In this document: piece by piece, positions 12,800 through 24,362 of the stretch
How positions within the stretch are numbered: position 1 is the stretch's first letter
How the letters are laid out: each line of letters starts with the position of its first letter
Assembly: GCA_030435675.1 (NCBI GenBank)
Contig: CM059621.1
Coordinates: 16,058,001-16,122,000, forward strand
Source: Steinernema hermaphroditum
Lineage: Eukaryota; Nematoda; Chromadorea; Rhabditida; Steinernematidae
Direction: 5' to 3'
DNA length: 64,000 nt
Made by a program: the position numbers and the translations under genes
Notes under the pieces: model-generated
Seen by the model: only the letters and a program-made list of their open reading frames with translations
The model's database searches: none
Told to the model about the DNA's origin: nothing

Positions 12800-14555
12800 T
12801 TAATTTCTTTACAGTCGCTTTTAGCCTCTTTTCTAAACACCAATCGTGCCTCCCGGAGGGCTACTTAGCTTTTAGCACCTAGAGGATGCGCGGTTACAAT
12901 TATAATTGGAGATGAACTTTCTGAAAATACTTTTTTGTACTTACTAAATCCTGCTAACATTTTTGATCTTTCTGTGCTGAAGGTCTTCTAAGCCACACTG
13001 TAGATGTCCATTATCAGCCGACGTCATCCTCTGCCCCCTAAAGATCACTTCCACTCCACCGTTTCGTCCCCCAATCAAACGACTTTCCCACTAACGTCGC
13101 ATTATCGCCAGCATGTGTCTACATACTACGTTTAAGTGCAGCCTTGAAGCGTAATCTAATCCAGCCATCTTTTACGAAAATCCGATTCGTCCCAAATTGG
13201 ATTTGGCGCCGCCTTCTGATATTTTCGTGCAGAAAATGACGGAACGGCGACTGTGTAAGTCGCGTGAGAGGGGGAACTTAATTAGAGACGCCAATTAGCG
13301 CCTAAGTGTAATCGGTGAATCGAGTTATGTGCGATGTAGACAGAGACAATCTGACCTTTACAGGAAACCTATTTGATCCCGGAACAAACGTTTTTTTTGG
13401 TGTACTTTACGAGAACATCTGGGGCTAGAGGGCAAAACACCACCATTTGTTTATTCGTGTGTTTTGGCTGCCGCTAATTGAATGGGTCCCGAAACGAAAA
13501 TCACTTTTTGTGCCCACTTTCACATGTTGGCGTTTTGCACGCGGAAATACGTGCCGCGGGCGTTATTAGTTTATACGTTAGGCGCATGCACACAGGATGC
13601 GCAAGAATCAGGCTTTATGGCGAAAATCACGAATGATGAGGGGGACTTCCTTTTAAGTGTAACTTTAGGAGCTCTTTGGTGGAATGTGTCTTCGCACATT
13701 CGGCGTGTGGCACTTGGGAACCGTCCCTTATAAAATTTTGAATAAAATAAGAAAACATGGAGCTGTTTTTTGTCTCTTTATTTTTCTCTTTTTCGGTGGA
13801 AATATTCAGAGACATCACTACAATGACCGGTTTTCCAAAGTCTTTCTAAAGAAAAATTTTATTTCAACCATATTTTTGGACTGCACATGCAAAATTTAAA
13901 AATGCAAATTATAGCGGCACCTGGAAAACGACGAGACAGCGTGAGAATCGAAAACAGTCTTTCAAAGCTTGTATGCCTATTTTTGATGGTTAGACTCGCT
14001 GTCAAACTAGATTCAATTAATGTGTAGACAGGTCGGCTGATGGTTTTAAAAATAGAAACATCTCTATGTTCAGTTCTGAGAAAGTCTCAGGTTCTTTAAA
14101 TGATCCTGAATCCTGAAACGAAAATTGCAGTGTCAATGGTTTTCCTTGAATATTCGCTTCAGTAAATTCGCAAACATAATTTTTGTTCAGTCTGTGGTGA
14201 GTCTGCCTGTATAGTCTGAAATGTTTCATTGATCAACCAGAAAAGAGATGAGATATCTTGTGAAAGTTCACATTTCTGGAGAGGTCTATCTGCCTGCGAT
14301 CGGTAGACAGTCTCGTGTGGTAAAGTGCCCTCATTTAAGACGTTCTTTAAATTTAAGTTGAAAATAGAAACATCTCGATGGTCTGTTTCGAGAAACTCCG
14401 CGGTTCTTGAAACGAAGATTGCGAAGCAACGACCTGAATGTCGATTTTCTGTTCGCTTCAATACAGTCGTAAATTTCATTTTTGCCCACTCGGCTTTCAG
14501 TCTGTCTCTAAAGTCTGCAATGCTTCGTTGTGAAAGTTTGCGTTTCTGGAGAGAT
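12800..14555. other. Non-coding, contains tandem diverged repeat
   Basis: No gene supported. At 13,540-13,640 lies a block that matches 19,830-19,960 in inverse orientation (see the separate entry). From about 14,040 to 14,630 two diverged roughly 300-bp copies follow each other. Each begins AATAGAAACATCTC and contains GTAGACAGTCTCG before a run like TTTAAGACGTT. The second copy leads into the foldback arm. Confidence 0.45.
13535..13640 (+). repeat. Diverged repeat shared with 19,830-19,960
   Basis: The plus strand TACGTGCCGC, GGCGTTATTA, TTAGGCGC, GGATGCG, AATCAGGC, AAATCACGAAT blocks occur in the same order on the minus strand at 19,830-19,960. Identity is roughly 80 percent by eye, with a 2-base gap. 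It could be an old transposon or a conserved non-coding element. Confidence 0.5.
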
Positions 14556-14559
14556 CTGT

Positions 14560-15005
14560 CTACTTGCAATGGATAGACAGTCTCGTTTGGTAGAATGGCT
14601 TTGTTTAAGACGTTGGTTGAGTGGTCGATGGGACAAGAGGAGTCTATTTTGTGGCTACATACCGTATAGAATGTACGGCAAAGGGTGGTGGTACAAACCT
14701 ATCTAAGACGGTTTCAGAAGAACTGGAACGAAGCAGTCTACCCCCAAACCAACACCCCTAAAATTCGTTCTCTTTCTATGTCGAGCGAGTTACATGCGCA
14801 GTAGAAATCTACAGAAAATCCGAATTTTCAATTCCAGATGGAAGGTGTACTGTAGTCTCTTTGATACGTCTCATCAGAGATGTTTCATCCTTTGTTATCC
14901 TAGGGTATCTCCTTTTCTAAATCGAGATCCCTTTGTTCACCTCTGCAGAATATAGGGTCTTACCTCGATTGTCCCTGAGTCAAACGGCACTGATTAACCT
15001 ATTCC
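14560..15005 (+). repeat. Left arm of long foldback (partner 16,641-17,105)
   Basis: The reverse complement of this segment matches 16,641-17,105 over several hundred bases. Shared landmarks include ACCCTATATTCTGCAGAGGT, GGATGAAACATCTCTGATGA, TATGTAGCCACAAAA and CCAAACGAGACTGTCTA. Together with the right arm it would form a very long hairpin. No transposase frame lies in the 1.6-kb interior. The outer end lies within a roughly 300-bp tandem repeat, so its boundary is approximate. Confidence 0.7.
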
Positions 15006-16640
15006 TAGGCCATGTTTACTGAATTTTCATTTTATGCGTGCTTTTTCCAATCAACTCTCATTGTTTTCTTATAATCGCTGACATCATGATTAATTTCCTG
15101 GTCCCGCAGCGACTTCTGCACGTCTCACTTGTAGGACTTCTCATTGATGAGGTTAGTCACCGCCAAAGATATTGTCTTCCGGAAGGCGCTGCCACGGCCA
15201 TAGATCGCCACGATGCTCGTGAAGCACTCATATCTCAAGACCCTCTCCATCGCGTCGGGACCCTTTTGTGTCTCGTCCAATCAGAGATCCGAGCAACAAT
15301 AACACCACTCTCAGGCGCCGCTCAATCGAACGCCTCGTTTAGCCGGCCTAACGCGCAAATCACATTCTGACGCGTTAGGCGAGCACCTCCCCCCGGCCAC
15401 TCCTCCCGCCCTCGTCTCTTCGCTGCGGGACCACCCGGAACAAAGCGCTTGCATCGGGAAGGGGGAAGATATCGAGCTTCTAAGCCGCGAATTATTGATG
15501 AATGTGACTTTTAGAGTTTTTAAGTGTCTAAGTGGTCGTCGTGAGAGCCTGAATGCGTGTCGAGACAAAGGAGTTTTTTTGCGTGGCGAAACCGAAATGG
15601 GTATGAATGCGTGATGTCTTTTGTTTTCGCGTCTGGAGTCGAATATATAAGCGATGTTGATGTATCAAATTAAGGTTGATCTTTCGCCTTTTGCAATTCG
15701 ATGGTCCCTATTCTGGATGATGTATACTTTGTGCCTTCCTGGAACATTTATTTTTTTGGTCTCGATTAGAAAACGACAGATATAAACGCGGTGTTTCACT
15801 CCTTATAATGTTATGGATACTGTAGCCTTGTCAGTGGAACAAGATCAGTAGCCTAGTCGTGGTAAATACCCGTGGGCGGTGCTCATAAAAGAGGCTACCA
15901 GTCACACAAAAACTATAGACCAATGGAAGGCTCTTTGACCCCAGGGGTATAATAGCAATCAACCTATCTCATCCGAAATGTCTGCGTGGCTCATTATAAC
16001 GGTTTTCGATTTGTAAACCGGTCGGGGTCGGTTCGATTCCCCTTCGGATCTTTATCTTCTGTACCATACTTTTGCGATTGAGCTGTACTTTTTGTCACAT
16101 TTCCATGTTATCAAATACCACAACTTTTAAAGTATGCTTCAAAACTGGGCAAGAAGATGTTTCATTTATGAACTTCCATCCATTCAACACCTCTTGTGTT
16201 TTCAATCGGTCTTGTAATGTTATTTGTCTCACACATTCGTTTCAGACATGCCAATCATATTGACCTTGTCCTCACGTTGTTTCCTAGTGTTTTCATGGCC
16301 AGACCAGCTGACCATGAATTTTTTATGTCAACGCCAAATGAGTTTCGATACTTTCCTTTTGTTTTGCGTTTTTGTCTTCACCTGCATCTTTGAGTCAGCC
16401 TATCTCGAGGATGAATGGAATTTTTATAGGGCAAATAATGCAGACCACGAGAAACTTGATGTGGACAAAAGCTCATCTAAAAATAATTGATTCATTCTCA
16501 AAATCTAAACCTTCATGTTTTTCTTTTTGGAACATGTCAAAAGCGAAGACATATTCACTGACAGATGCCGGTTGCAAATCGTAATAAATGCTTGATGATG
16601 ACGTTTTCAGATTTTTGGCAGATCGAAGATGGACCAGTCA
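15006..16640. other. Interior of the foldback element
   Basis: No credible gene. A GC-richer island (15,040-15,480) contains GCGTTAGGCGAGC-like sequence. A tRNA-like element sits at 15,971-16,049. The rest is AT-rich with no recognisable coding content. Confidence 0.4.
15971..16049 (+). mobile_element. tRNA-Thr-like SINE/pseudogene
   Basis: A perfect 7-bp acceptor-like stem, ATCCGAA with TTCGGAT, closes the 79-base unit. Between them are GCGTGGCTCATTATAACG (A-box region), the anticodon-arm-like GGTTT...AAACC, and GGGGTCGGTTCGATTCCCC (B box). By comparison with its relatives, the loop TTTGTAA would present a TGT anticodon. T-arm pairing is shifted and four diverged relatives occur at 19.3, 26.5, 28.3 and 30.1 kb. 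I therefore call it a tRNA-derived repeat rather than a working tRNA. Confidence 0.55.
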
Positions 16641-17105
16641 GGAGTAGGTTAATCAGGGGCTTTTGACACAGGGACAATTGAGGCAAGACCCTATATTCTG
16701 CAGAGGTGAACAAAGGGATCTCGATTTAGAAAAGGAGATATCCTAGGATAATAAAGGATGAAACATCTCTGATGAGGCATATCAAAGAGACTACAGTACA
16801 CCTTCCATCTGGAATTTGAAAATTCGGATTTTCTGTAGATGTCTACTGCGAATCGACATAGAACTGAGAGCAGTTGTGGATGGCATTTAGGGGTGTGTTC
16901 TGTGGGTAGATTGCTTCATTCGGCTATGAAACCCTATGAAACCGCCTCAGACAAGTCGGTACCATCACACTTTTACGTACCTCCTATATGGTATGTAGCC
17001 ACAAAAATCGTCTCAAATGAGGGCAGTTTACCAAACGAGACTGTCTACCAATCCAAGCAGACAGATCTCTTCAGAACTTTCACAAGACATCTCATTTCTT
17101 ATCTC
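16641..17105 (-). repeat. Right arm of long foldback (partner 14,560-15,005)
   Basis: Inverse copy of the left arm. The match begins at GGAGTAGGTTAATC and continues through CCAAACGAGACTGTCTACC into TTTCACAAGACATCTC. The copies differ at scattered bases and small gaps, so the element is not brand new. A related single copy lies at about 29,455-29,600. Confidence 0.7.
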
Positions 17106-17880
17106 TATAGCATGTCTATATGAAGCTGATAAACAGACTGATTTGGAAAGATTCGTCCATTATCAATCGATCCATCCATGTCTCAAATAACAGCCCCTCC
17201 TCAAAGATACTGCCTGTCCACAAGTCAACAGGTCTTTCTAGAAGGACAGACCTTCATATTGTTGTTTTTTTACAAAGTTTATCTTCCTATAGCCTACCTC
17301 GCATTGATAAACACTCTTATTTGGAAGATCCTATTTGTTCCAGCACCATTTCAAGTGATAGATCCACGAGACTGTCTGTCTATGGCAACTAGACAGACCT
17401 GTCTAAAACCCTAACAGGTCCCCATTTTCCCGTGTGGTATCCATTTTTGGGTGGGCAAAAAAAAACAGGAATACATGTTGACAGACAGTACACCCATTGT
17501 TGTCTGAAACAATAAAAATCAACAAATTGTGTTTTTCAATCAAGAGACTATTGTTTGCCGAACGGCTTGCTACCTAATCTGTCTGACCCCTTTTAGGCAG
17601 TGCAGCTGGAAAGGCGTAATTAATTTAAGCTACCCCCGCCTGAAAATTTAAATGCCACATTTTCCCTGGCCGCACATTGTTTTCTAGCGTAGCGGTGCAC
17701 TTTGAACGTTCGACATTTCACGTGAGCGGGTTCCACCACGTGAAAACGTCATTTTCCGGTGGGATGTGCATGACTAACGTGATGTGATCCACGATTTTTA
17801 TAGTTTAGGGACATTTAACGCATAGACATGTTCGGGTGGACCAATTCATTCTATCTGTTTATGGCCAAACACTCGAAACG
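17106..17880. other. Non-coding, no gene seen
   Basis: Rich in AGACAG/CTGTCT and GTCTAG-like hexamers (17,215-17,410). No open frame of interest and no RNA motif recognised. Confidence 0.4.
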
Positions 17881-17884
17881 CTTG

Positions 17885-18165
17885 ACAAGGGGATAGTGCC
17901 GTAATCTCGCGCGCGCTCCTCAGGGCGGTCGTAGCGGGACCGCTCTAGTCTCTCCGGTTACTTGTTTTCAACTGCATTTCAGCGGGCCCTGTATTCTTGA
18001 TGTCCTAGCCTCGCATGAAATCGTTCGGCCTTTCAATTTTACCTTCAAAATACGAGAAAACACGAGAACTACGCTGCAGTGCAGTTGAAAACACAGTAAC
18101 CGGGAAAACGAGAATGACCGCCACGACCGCCCTGAGGATCGCACGAGATTACGGTACTATCAGTG
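17885..18165. repeat. Imperfect inverted repeat (hairpin) with ~85-bp loop
   Basis: The reverse complement of about 17,885-17,985 (containing TGCAGTTGAAAAC, AGTAACCGG, CGACCGCCCTGAGGA, CGAGATTACGGCACTATC) matches 18,073-18,165 in the same order (AGTAACCGG, CGACCGCCCTGAGGA, CGAGATTACGGTACTATC). The arms are about 95 bp, the loop about 85 bp. A 20-base stretch, GTGATCCACGATTTTTATA, additionally occurs as a direct repeat at 17,785 and 18,192. Confidence 0.65.
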
Positions 18166-19335
18166 TCTGGGCCTGCAATCGTTTCAAGCGTGTGATCCAC
18201 GATTTTTATACTTCTGTCTGCTTGTCTATAGCTAAACCCACAATGATCGTGTCGGGACCTTTTCAGGGAAATCCCCTCAAAACCGGTCATAAAGATGGCG
18301 TTTGTTGTTTCCGTTTTCCACCCAAAATTCTAATCGCCGTGCACCCCATTCAGCCCACAGAGATCACCGCCTAAAATCAGCGGTTTCGCGTCGAGAGCCC
18401 ATCTTCACAGACGCTACACACACAATTGATGTCTTTGCACTCTAGGCCCTATTTTCGGCGAATGGAATTATCGCGGTCGAACTGCAAAAATTAGGGCCTT
18501 GCAGTCGAACGTATGATTTATCCGGCGAGAAGAAGCACTGCGCTTTTTGGCACTAATTCCACTTCTCGTCTAGCGAAGCCACTTTCACCGCCTAATCAAT
18601 ACCTAATTTACCCGCTTTCGACGCGATAATTCGCTCCATTATCACAAGTTGAGAGCGGTCGAAGTGACCTTCTTCGCGGCGGGAGTCGCGACGCGATTTT
18701 CGTCCCGGGACGCCTGTGCTTTAGAGTTCATTCTGCCTTGCGATCATTTCGCGGTAAGACCGTTGTGTGTCTATTCGTGGCGAGACCGCTCCCCAGATTT
18801 CGACGCATGTCTGATATCGAAATTTTTATTATTTTCAGACAGACGAATCGGCTGTTTTCCTGGAACGTTCCCTTGGGTCGAGGAGGAGGCGGAAGGTTAA
18901 TTAAGGAAATTAGAGAAATTCGAACTGGTGAGTTCGTAGTGGTCGTTTCGGGACCAACCGGCACTACATTATGCTCACATTTTCCCGACAATGTGGCATT
19001 TGTGTTTGTAGCGTCGAGAACAAAAGAAATGACAATGTGTGGGTAACGAGTAGGAGAATGAATCATTCGCTTTGAGACCGTAAACTAAGAAGTATGGGTT
19101 TTTGAAGAGAGATTTTTATCAGCTCTAATGTCTCAAATCGATTTCTGACTTCGCTAAGACCAAGTAGCTTTATAGGCGGAAAGGCACCAGTATGCCACCA
19201 GGTGCTCAGAAAGGAGGTAAAAATGATTCAAGAATTGTAAAGAAACGCTAGGTCTAGCATCCCCAGAGACATATAGTCTTAATGGAGGGATAATTTGTGG
19301 GCTGTCGGACTTGAAGACATAGTGGCAGTGAACCT
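18166..19335. other. Non-coding, GC-richer island
   Basis: No gene supported. The 18,440-18,960 part is GC-richer, with GCCTAAT/AATTAG-type motifs. The longest frames here are shadows without protein-like features. It could be regulatory DNA for the distant GPCR, but nothing in the sequence proves this. Confidence 0.35.
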
Positions 19336-19340
19336 GCATT

Positions 19341-19418
19341 ACCTGAACCGCCTCAGTGGTTCATTACGAACGCGCCTGATTATTAAACCGGTCGGGATCG
19401 GTTCGACGACGGCCCGCA
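19341..19418 (+). mobile_element. tRNA-Thr-like SINE, diverged copy
   Basis: Same block order as the 15,971 element: GTGGTTCATTACGAACGCG, then TGATTATTAAACCGGTCGGG, then ATCGGTTCGAC. The acceptor stem is not preserved. It is preceded by CATAGTGGCAGTGAAC, which also occurs near 4,578. Confidence 0.5.
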
Positions 19419-19829
19419 CCCCTATTTTGTTTGATGTCTGAAAATGACCGCTTCTCGAATGATTGAACGTGACCTGCAGATACAAAGGCAGTAGCCACAG
19501 TCAGTTCTTCGTTTACCTTGTCTACAATGCTCGACTCCATACAAGATATTCATAGTTTAAGTCTGCTAGGAGCCGATAAAGCGCTATATGATCAGAGAAG
19601 CATTAGAAGTCACAGTCATTTATGTTCTCTTATCTGGCTACCTCGTGAAAATCTACTTGTTTTTCAGCGATATGTTGCTTTCTGAATGACCCAGACAGAG
19701 CTACATTAGCAAGCAGCCATAACAATAGACTCACTTAAACATAACCGTGAATACTAACGATTTAGACGGCGGTGTTTACATTAATCCATCAAACTAATAC
19801 ATAGACGACTCTTGACCCTAGTGACCATA

Positions 19830-19960
19830 TCCACTTAATTCTCCAAAGTACAACCTCCCCGATTCGTGATTTCTGCCATGACGCCTGATTCGCTCGCATC
19901 CGGAGTGAGCGCCTAGTGCACAAATAAACAACGCCGGCGGCACGTACTCCCGCGCGGAAA
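19830..19960 (-). repeat. Diverged repeat shared with 13,535-13,640
   Basis: The minus strand reads TACGTGCCGCCGGCGTTG, then TAGGCGC, GGATGCG, GAATCAGGCGTCATGGC, AAATCACGAAT, matching the plus strand at 13.5 kb. It is embedded in open frames of about 90-130 codons that show no recognisable domain. The 2-base gap between the copies argues against a conserved reading frame. Confidence 0.5.
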
Positions 19961-20433
19961 ACTGAAGAGGAGGCGGATCCCGAGGGGCGTCCGAACTGAA
20001 GTGCCCAATCGCGCGTATTAAAGTCATTAAGCTGACCGTGGCGTGTGTTCTTTGGAGGTGAGCTCTCCTGACGTGATGTCTCGTCAAGACGTCTGCACCT
20101 TTTGCAAGTTTTTATGCGGAGCCTGAAATTGGATCCAATTGATCGTGGCCAGATCGAAATCGAGTTTCTCTTCCGCGCAGACATAATCCAATTGAATGGT
20201 TAATTATTTTCGGGATTCTGGAACAAATCGACGCGATTCCTGGAATAGATCCTAGAAGAGAGCGTTGATGGTTAGTGTGTTCGAGGGCGGCGTCGATTAA
20301 GGGAATTAGGAAAGTTCGCATTTTAAAGGCATACGATTGGTTAGGGGATGGAAAGGTCGGAACTGGAGCTATTTCTGACGATTTTTAAGATTAAGAAGAC
20401 GCTACGAACCGTTTTCTACATTTTTCCACAAAA

Positions 20434-20738
20434 TAAAAGATTGGTTTGTTCAAAAAACGAGAAAGCAAAAATAATTTCCAAAGGCGTGCATCGAACCAGG
20501 ACCTCGTTCTTTATAGTCAGCAGCTTTACCAATGAGCCACTCGCACAGGTCTCAACTCAAACGAGATTTGTGTGCGAGTGGCTCAATGGTAATCACTTGA
20601 ACTAGCTGTTTTCAAGTCCAAGTTCGAGTCCACTCCAGAGCAATTATTTTTCTTTTTTATTGCTTTTCTCTATAATTAGTCCTTTTATGAATTTCTCCAT
20701 TTATATCACATAACTCGCACTCATACCCAGGACGTTCC
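20434..20738 (+). mobile_element. Inverted-pair element, left arm with divergent tRNA-like dimer
   Basis: The left arm of about 305 bp is repeated in inverse orientation at 21,320-21,626. It contains two tRNA-like units pointing away from each other. One is on the minus strand at about 20,483-20,552 (GTGCGAGTGGCTCATTGGTAA to GGTCCTGGTTCGATGC). The other is on the plus strand at about 20,568-20,640 (GAGTGGCTCAATGGTAATC to AGTTCGAGTCCACTCC). Both show A-box-like and B-box-like segments. The non-tRNA tail (ATTTATATCACATAACT, GACGTTCC) is also shared between arms, so the unit is a composite repeat, not two chance tRNAs. Confidence 0.7.
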
Positions 20739-21319
20739 CCGTAGGCGTTCCCCCCACATCCATCCTCAGCTCCCCATCCCCCGATGCCCATCGGAGCGTA
20801 TCGCCCTACAGCTCGGCGCTCCCTCTTTGTTTTTGTCGGCTCGCCTTCAAATTATTTCTTATTCGCCTGAGTCACTCAGGAAGACTCGCGTTTTACGATA
20901 AAAAGCCAATTAAAAAAGCGTCGATGTTTCGTGTTGTTTTCCTGTTGATGTTTGGCGGAGCGGAAACGAAACAGCGTGACATTAAGATGTTTTCGTATCC
21001 GCCGGCTACATAGGCGCCGGAAGAAGAGCAAAGTGGTGGTTATGCACACGGGTGCACGTGGAAGTGTGTTTTTCTGCTGGGAGTTGGGCGTGTTTTCGGT
21101 TTTGGACGCTACACTGGAGCTGCTTTGAGAGAAAGTGCCTCACAGGAATATACTAAATTTGGTGATCGTATAGAAACAAACTAGCCTTGTAAAACGGTTA
21201 CACTTATGGCGGTGACTTTAAGGGACTGCAGTTAAAGTTGGATCCCGTTTATAACTCGGGGCAAAATCGGATTTTACTACGTCGTCTATTATTATGAGAT
21301 GAAAACATTCAAATTCACG
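20739..21319. other. Spacer between the two inverted arms
   Basis: 581 bp with a GC-richer first half (20,740-21,060). No transposase or other open frame of note was seen. Confidence 0.4.
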
Positions 21320-21626
21320 AGGAACGTCCTGGATATGAGTACAAGTTATGTGATATAAATGGAGGAATTCATAAAAGGGCTAATTATAGTAATAAAAGTA
21401 ATAAAAAGAAAAATAATTGCTCAAGGGTGGACTCGAACCTGCACTTGAAAACTGCTAGTTCAAGTGATTACCACTGAGCCACAGCGACAAATTTCTCGTT
21501 TGAGTCGGAACTTGTGCGCGAGTGGCTCATTGGTAAAGCTGCTAACTATAAAGAATAAGGTCCTGGTTCAAGTCCGGCCTGGGAAAAGGTTTTTGGTTTC
21601 GCGTTTTTTGAATAAGCCAACCTTTT
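21320..21626 (-). mobile_element. Inverted-pair element, right arm with divergent tRNA-like dimer
   Basis: Inverse copy of 20,434-20,738. It runs from GGAACGTCCTGGATATGAG through the minus-strand tRNA-like unit (about 21,420-21,490) and the plus-strand unit (about 21,512-21,585, GAGTGGCTCATTGGTAAAGC to GGTCCTGGTTCAAGTCC) to CCAACCTTTT. The anticodon-like loop contains CTATAA. The two arms are an estimated 80-85 percent alike. The order and orientation of both units are preserved, so the arms derive from one insertion type placed head-on. Confidence 0.7.
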
Positions 21627-24215
21627 CTTCACCAGTTCATCATAGAGAACAGTCGAAAATGGCTCCAGTTTCGTCCAGTTCAGCATACAAGTTTCGTTCA
21701 GTCCAGAGCGGCGGGTCCTTTTAGCCTTTCATGCTCTCTTAAAATGGCCCCGCTAAAGTGCGAACCTTCCTAATTCGCCCAATTAACCCTTTCCTTGAAA
21801 GTCGGCCTTTTTGTGGGGTCTATTCAACCAAAAGACCAGATACCATATGCACCACAGTTTGTTCTTCTTCAACAGAATTCCCAAAAAAAAGGAGTGATAC
21901 ATTTCCTGGTCCAGACACACAAAAAGTAGCAAACACAATTTCTTATGTAAGCACAAAGGCCATTATTTTTGGACACAGCCCCCGTCATTATTTTTCTCCT
22001 TGCAGCTGACTTCCCTCGTCGACCAGCAGCTCTACGTCATAATCCATTTCCGCGTCTTGAAGCGACTTCTGCAGGATTCGTTTCGGCCTCTTCCCGTCGA
22101 ACATTTAGTCAGCGCCTAACGCGTTAATTGTTTTCTTTTGTGCGCGAGACTACATTTGCATAGACAATAGGTGTTATGGGAAATGTATTCGGATTTTTGG
22201 AGCCTCCGGGTGTTCGAGAACAAAAGCGAAAGTGGCGAAAATGAAGAAATCACTCCGTAGACAGTTAATTAGTTCTCTTGTCTACCGGCGGATTATAGGC
22301 TACAAGCCCGAAAGGATAGAAATTTACATGATTATACAAAAAAAATCGCCTATTCTATTATTTACGGTGTACTGTAATTAAGCTTTATGTTTTCCCCGCG
22401 GGACCCATCCAACCGCTGTTTGCCGATTCCTGACGTCAACGCAACGCTCACGGATTCATAAGCTGCGCAACAATTTTTTAATTAAAACCCAATCCTCATC
22501 GCCGTCTTAGGCGGACGCACGTTTTTGTAGACCCCTCTGACGCGTAATTAGTCAAGCGCAATAGAGACTCCTGGGTAATTTCACGCGTGTGCGTGATGTT
22601 TGCTCGTTTGTCTCGCGGCGACGCGTCCCCCGGCGCCAAAATGGCCGTTCCTCCTTCGGGAGATTTGTTTTCGAGTCAATTAGGCGACTAACAATTAATG
22701 GCAGACGAGGGGGAGTTGGTGGCCGCTGAGGTAGACGCTGAAGGGGTCTGTCTAGGGGTCAGGGCTTGTCTAGGAGACCGGGTGGGATAAACTTGTAGAC
22801 ATGGCTGGATGCCATTTGTACCGGCGCAGATATGTTAATCGGTTGGTGTTCAGTCTATCTGAAACAAAGAAATATTTCTTTGCAGAACTATCCTTTAAGC
22901 CTGTAACCCCACCATTAAGCCACTGTTTCCTGGTACCGGAACGATTACATTGCAAGTTAGCAAATTTTTTGTTTTTTCTTCTATGTACTTTCCATCTATC
23001 CAGCTTTCTCCTTCTTCTCTCTGACTCCTATGTCACCGGTCCCTAAGCGACGTTGCATTGATTATAGAACGTTTAGTCACCGTCAGCTAATTATTTTTCG
23101 CGCCAAACTACAACTGCCGTTTGAGACAAAAGGTGTTATTTAGCGATGTTTTTGGCTTTTTGGAAGCTTCCACAGATGGTTTACTTGTACTGTATAAGAG
23201 GCTTTATTATGAAAGCTTCCGGCAGGCACTGAAAATGTTTGATTTTTTGGTCTGCTTGACAGATGTACACTTTAATGTTTTGCCTCCTTGGCAGTCTGAA
23301 AAATCCAAAAGTACAAGAAAGTGAGACATATTTCTTTTCTTAATAAGCACGTTGCAGACAAAAAAATGAATAACGGTGCTAGAAAAGTGTACTTTAGCGC
23401 CAAAATCCCTAAAACAGTACACAATGTGAACACCCTTCATCAGCTATACAAACAACATTGGCAGGAAAGTTCGGCTGCTTGCATGGTCGAACTGGGTAAC
23501 GTTCTCATTGTTATTCTTAAGGTCCCGGTTTGATTCCCCCCGCAGTCATTGTTTTTTACTCTTTTTATTTTACTTGATTACTCAAAAAAGATTCACCAGT
23601 TCGATTTGTAAGCATGTTAACATGATCAGGCGTGTACATCAGCAAATAGGTTTGGCCCTGCACCCCTGTTTGTATGCCAAATTTTAGCTCGATCTGAAGC
23701 AGAAAAATATTTTTACTTTTTTCTTGCAGCTCAAAAATAACCAGGAAGGAATCTATAGAGTTCCATCTTCCGATCTTTCGTCACCTCTCCCTGTAGGCTT
23801 TCTCTTGCGCAAAAAAGAAGGAAAACCCTCCTAGTTATATAAAAGAAGCTTCTCTGCTGTGACGATCACTTGTGTGAGTCCTCCGGTGTCGTGTTTTTTG
23901 CAATACCCTTCTCGTTCCAACTCGTGCCATTAAACATCGTGTTTTACACATACTCTCGAGAGGGTTGTGTCATTTTAGACGTCTACTGACGCAACACCGT
24001 CTAAAACTGTTTTACTGAAAAACGTCTCCTTTAGATGTCCCAAAAAGCAGATATTTTGGGAACAGATCTGTATAGTTGAATAGAAATAGAAAATGAATAG
24101 AAAATTGTGACATATCGCATATCTTCTATATGCCCAAATGAGAGAAAAATATTCATCTGCTTTGTCCTAGCCATTTAAGTGAGTCGTCTCCAATCTACAA
24201 ATTGTTCATAGTGTT
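21627..24215. other. Gene-poor stretch
   Basis: No exon supported. A GC-richer island with AATTAG/GCCTAAC motifs spans about 22,020-22,770. A tRNA-like block is listed separately near 23,476. Otherwise I see nothing. Confidence 0.4.
23476..23546 (+). mobile_element. tRNA-like degenerate repeat
   Basis: GCTTGCATGGTCGAACTGGG is followed by TAACGTTCTCATTGTTATTC and the B-box-like CCCGGTTTGATTCCCCCC. The length and order of segments fit a tRNA-derived unit. Stems are poorly paired. Confidence 0.35.
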
Positions 24216-24219
24216 CCAG

Positions 24220-24362
24220 AAGGAGCACTTTAGACAGAAATCTAGAAAATCATTCGGAAATTCAGACCTGTAAGACAGGTCGGTTTCTTTCCTTTTTCTT
24301 GCGTTCGCATGTTTTCGGAAATGACTTCACAGTCTAAAGTGTCCTTTTTGTGACCCTGTGTA
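24220..24362 (+). mobile_element. Mariner-like MITE, copy 2
   Basis: ACTTTAGACAGAAATCTAG, ATTCGGAAATTCAGACC, CAGGTCGGTTTCTTTCC and the end TTTTTGTGACCCTG align in order with 25,150-25,322. The terminal GTGACCCTG matches mariner-type ends. There is no coding capacity. Confidence 0.5.
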
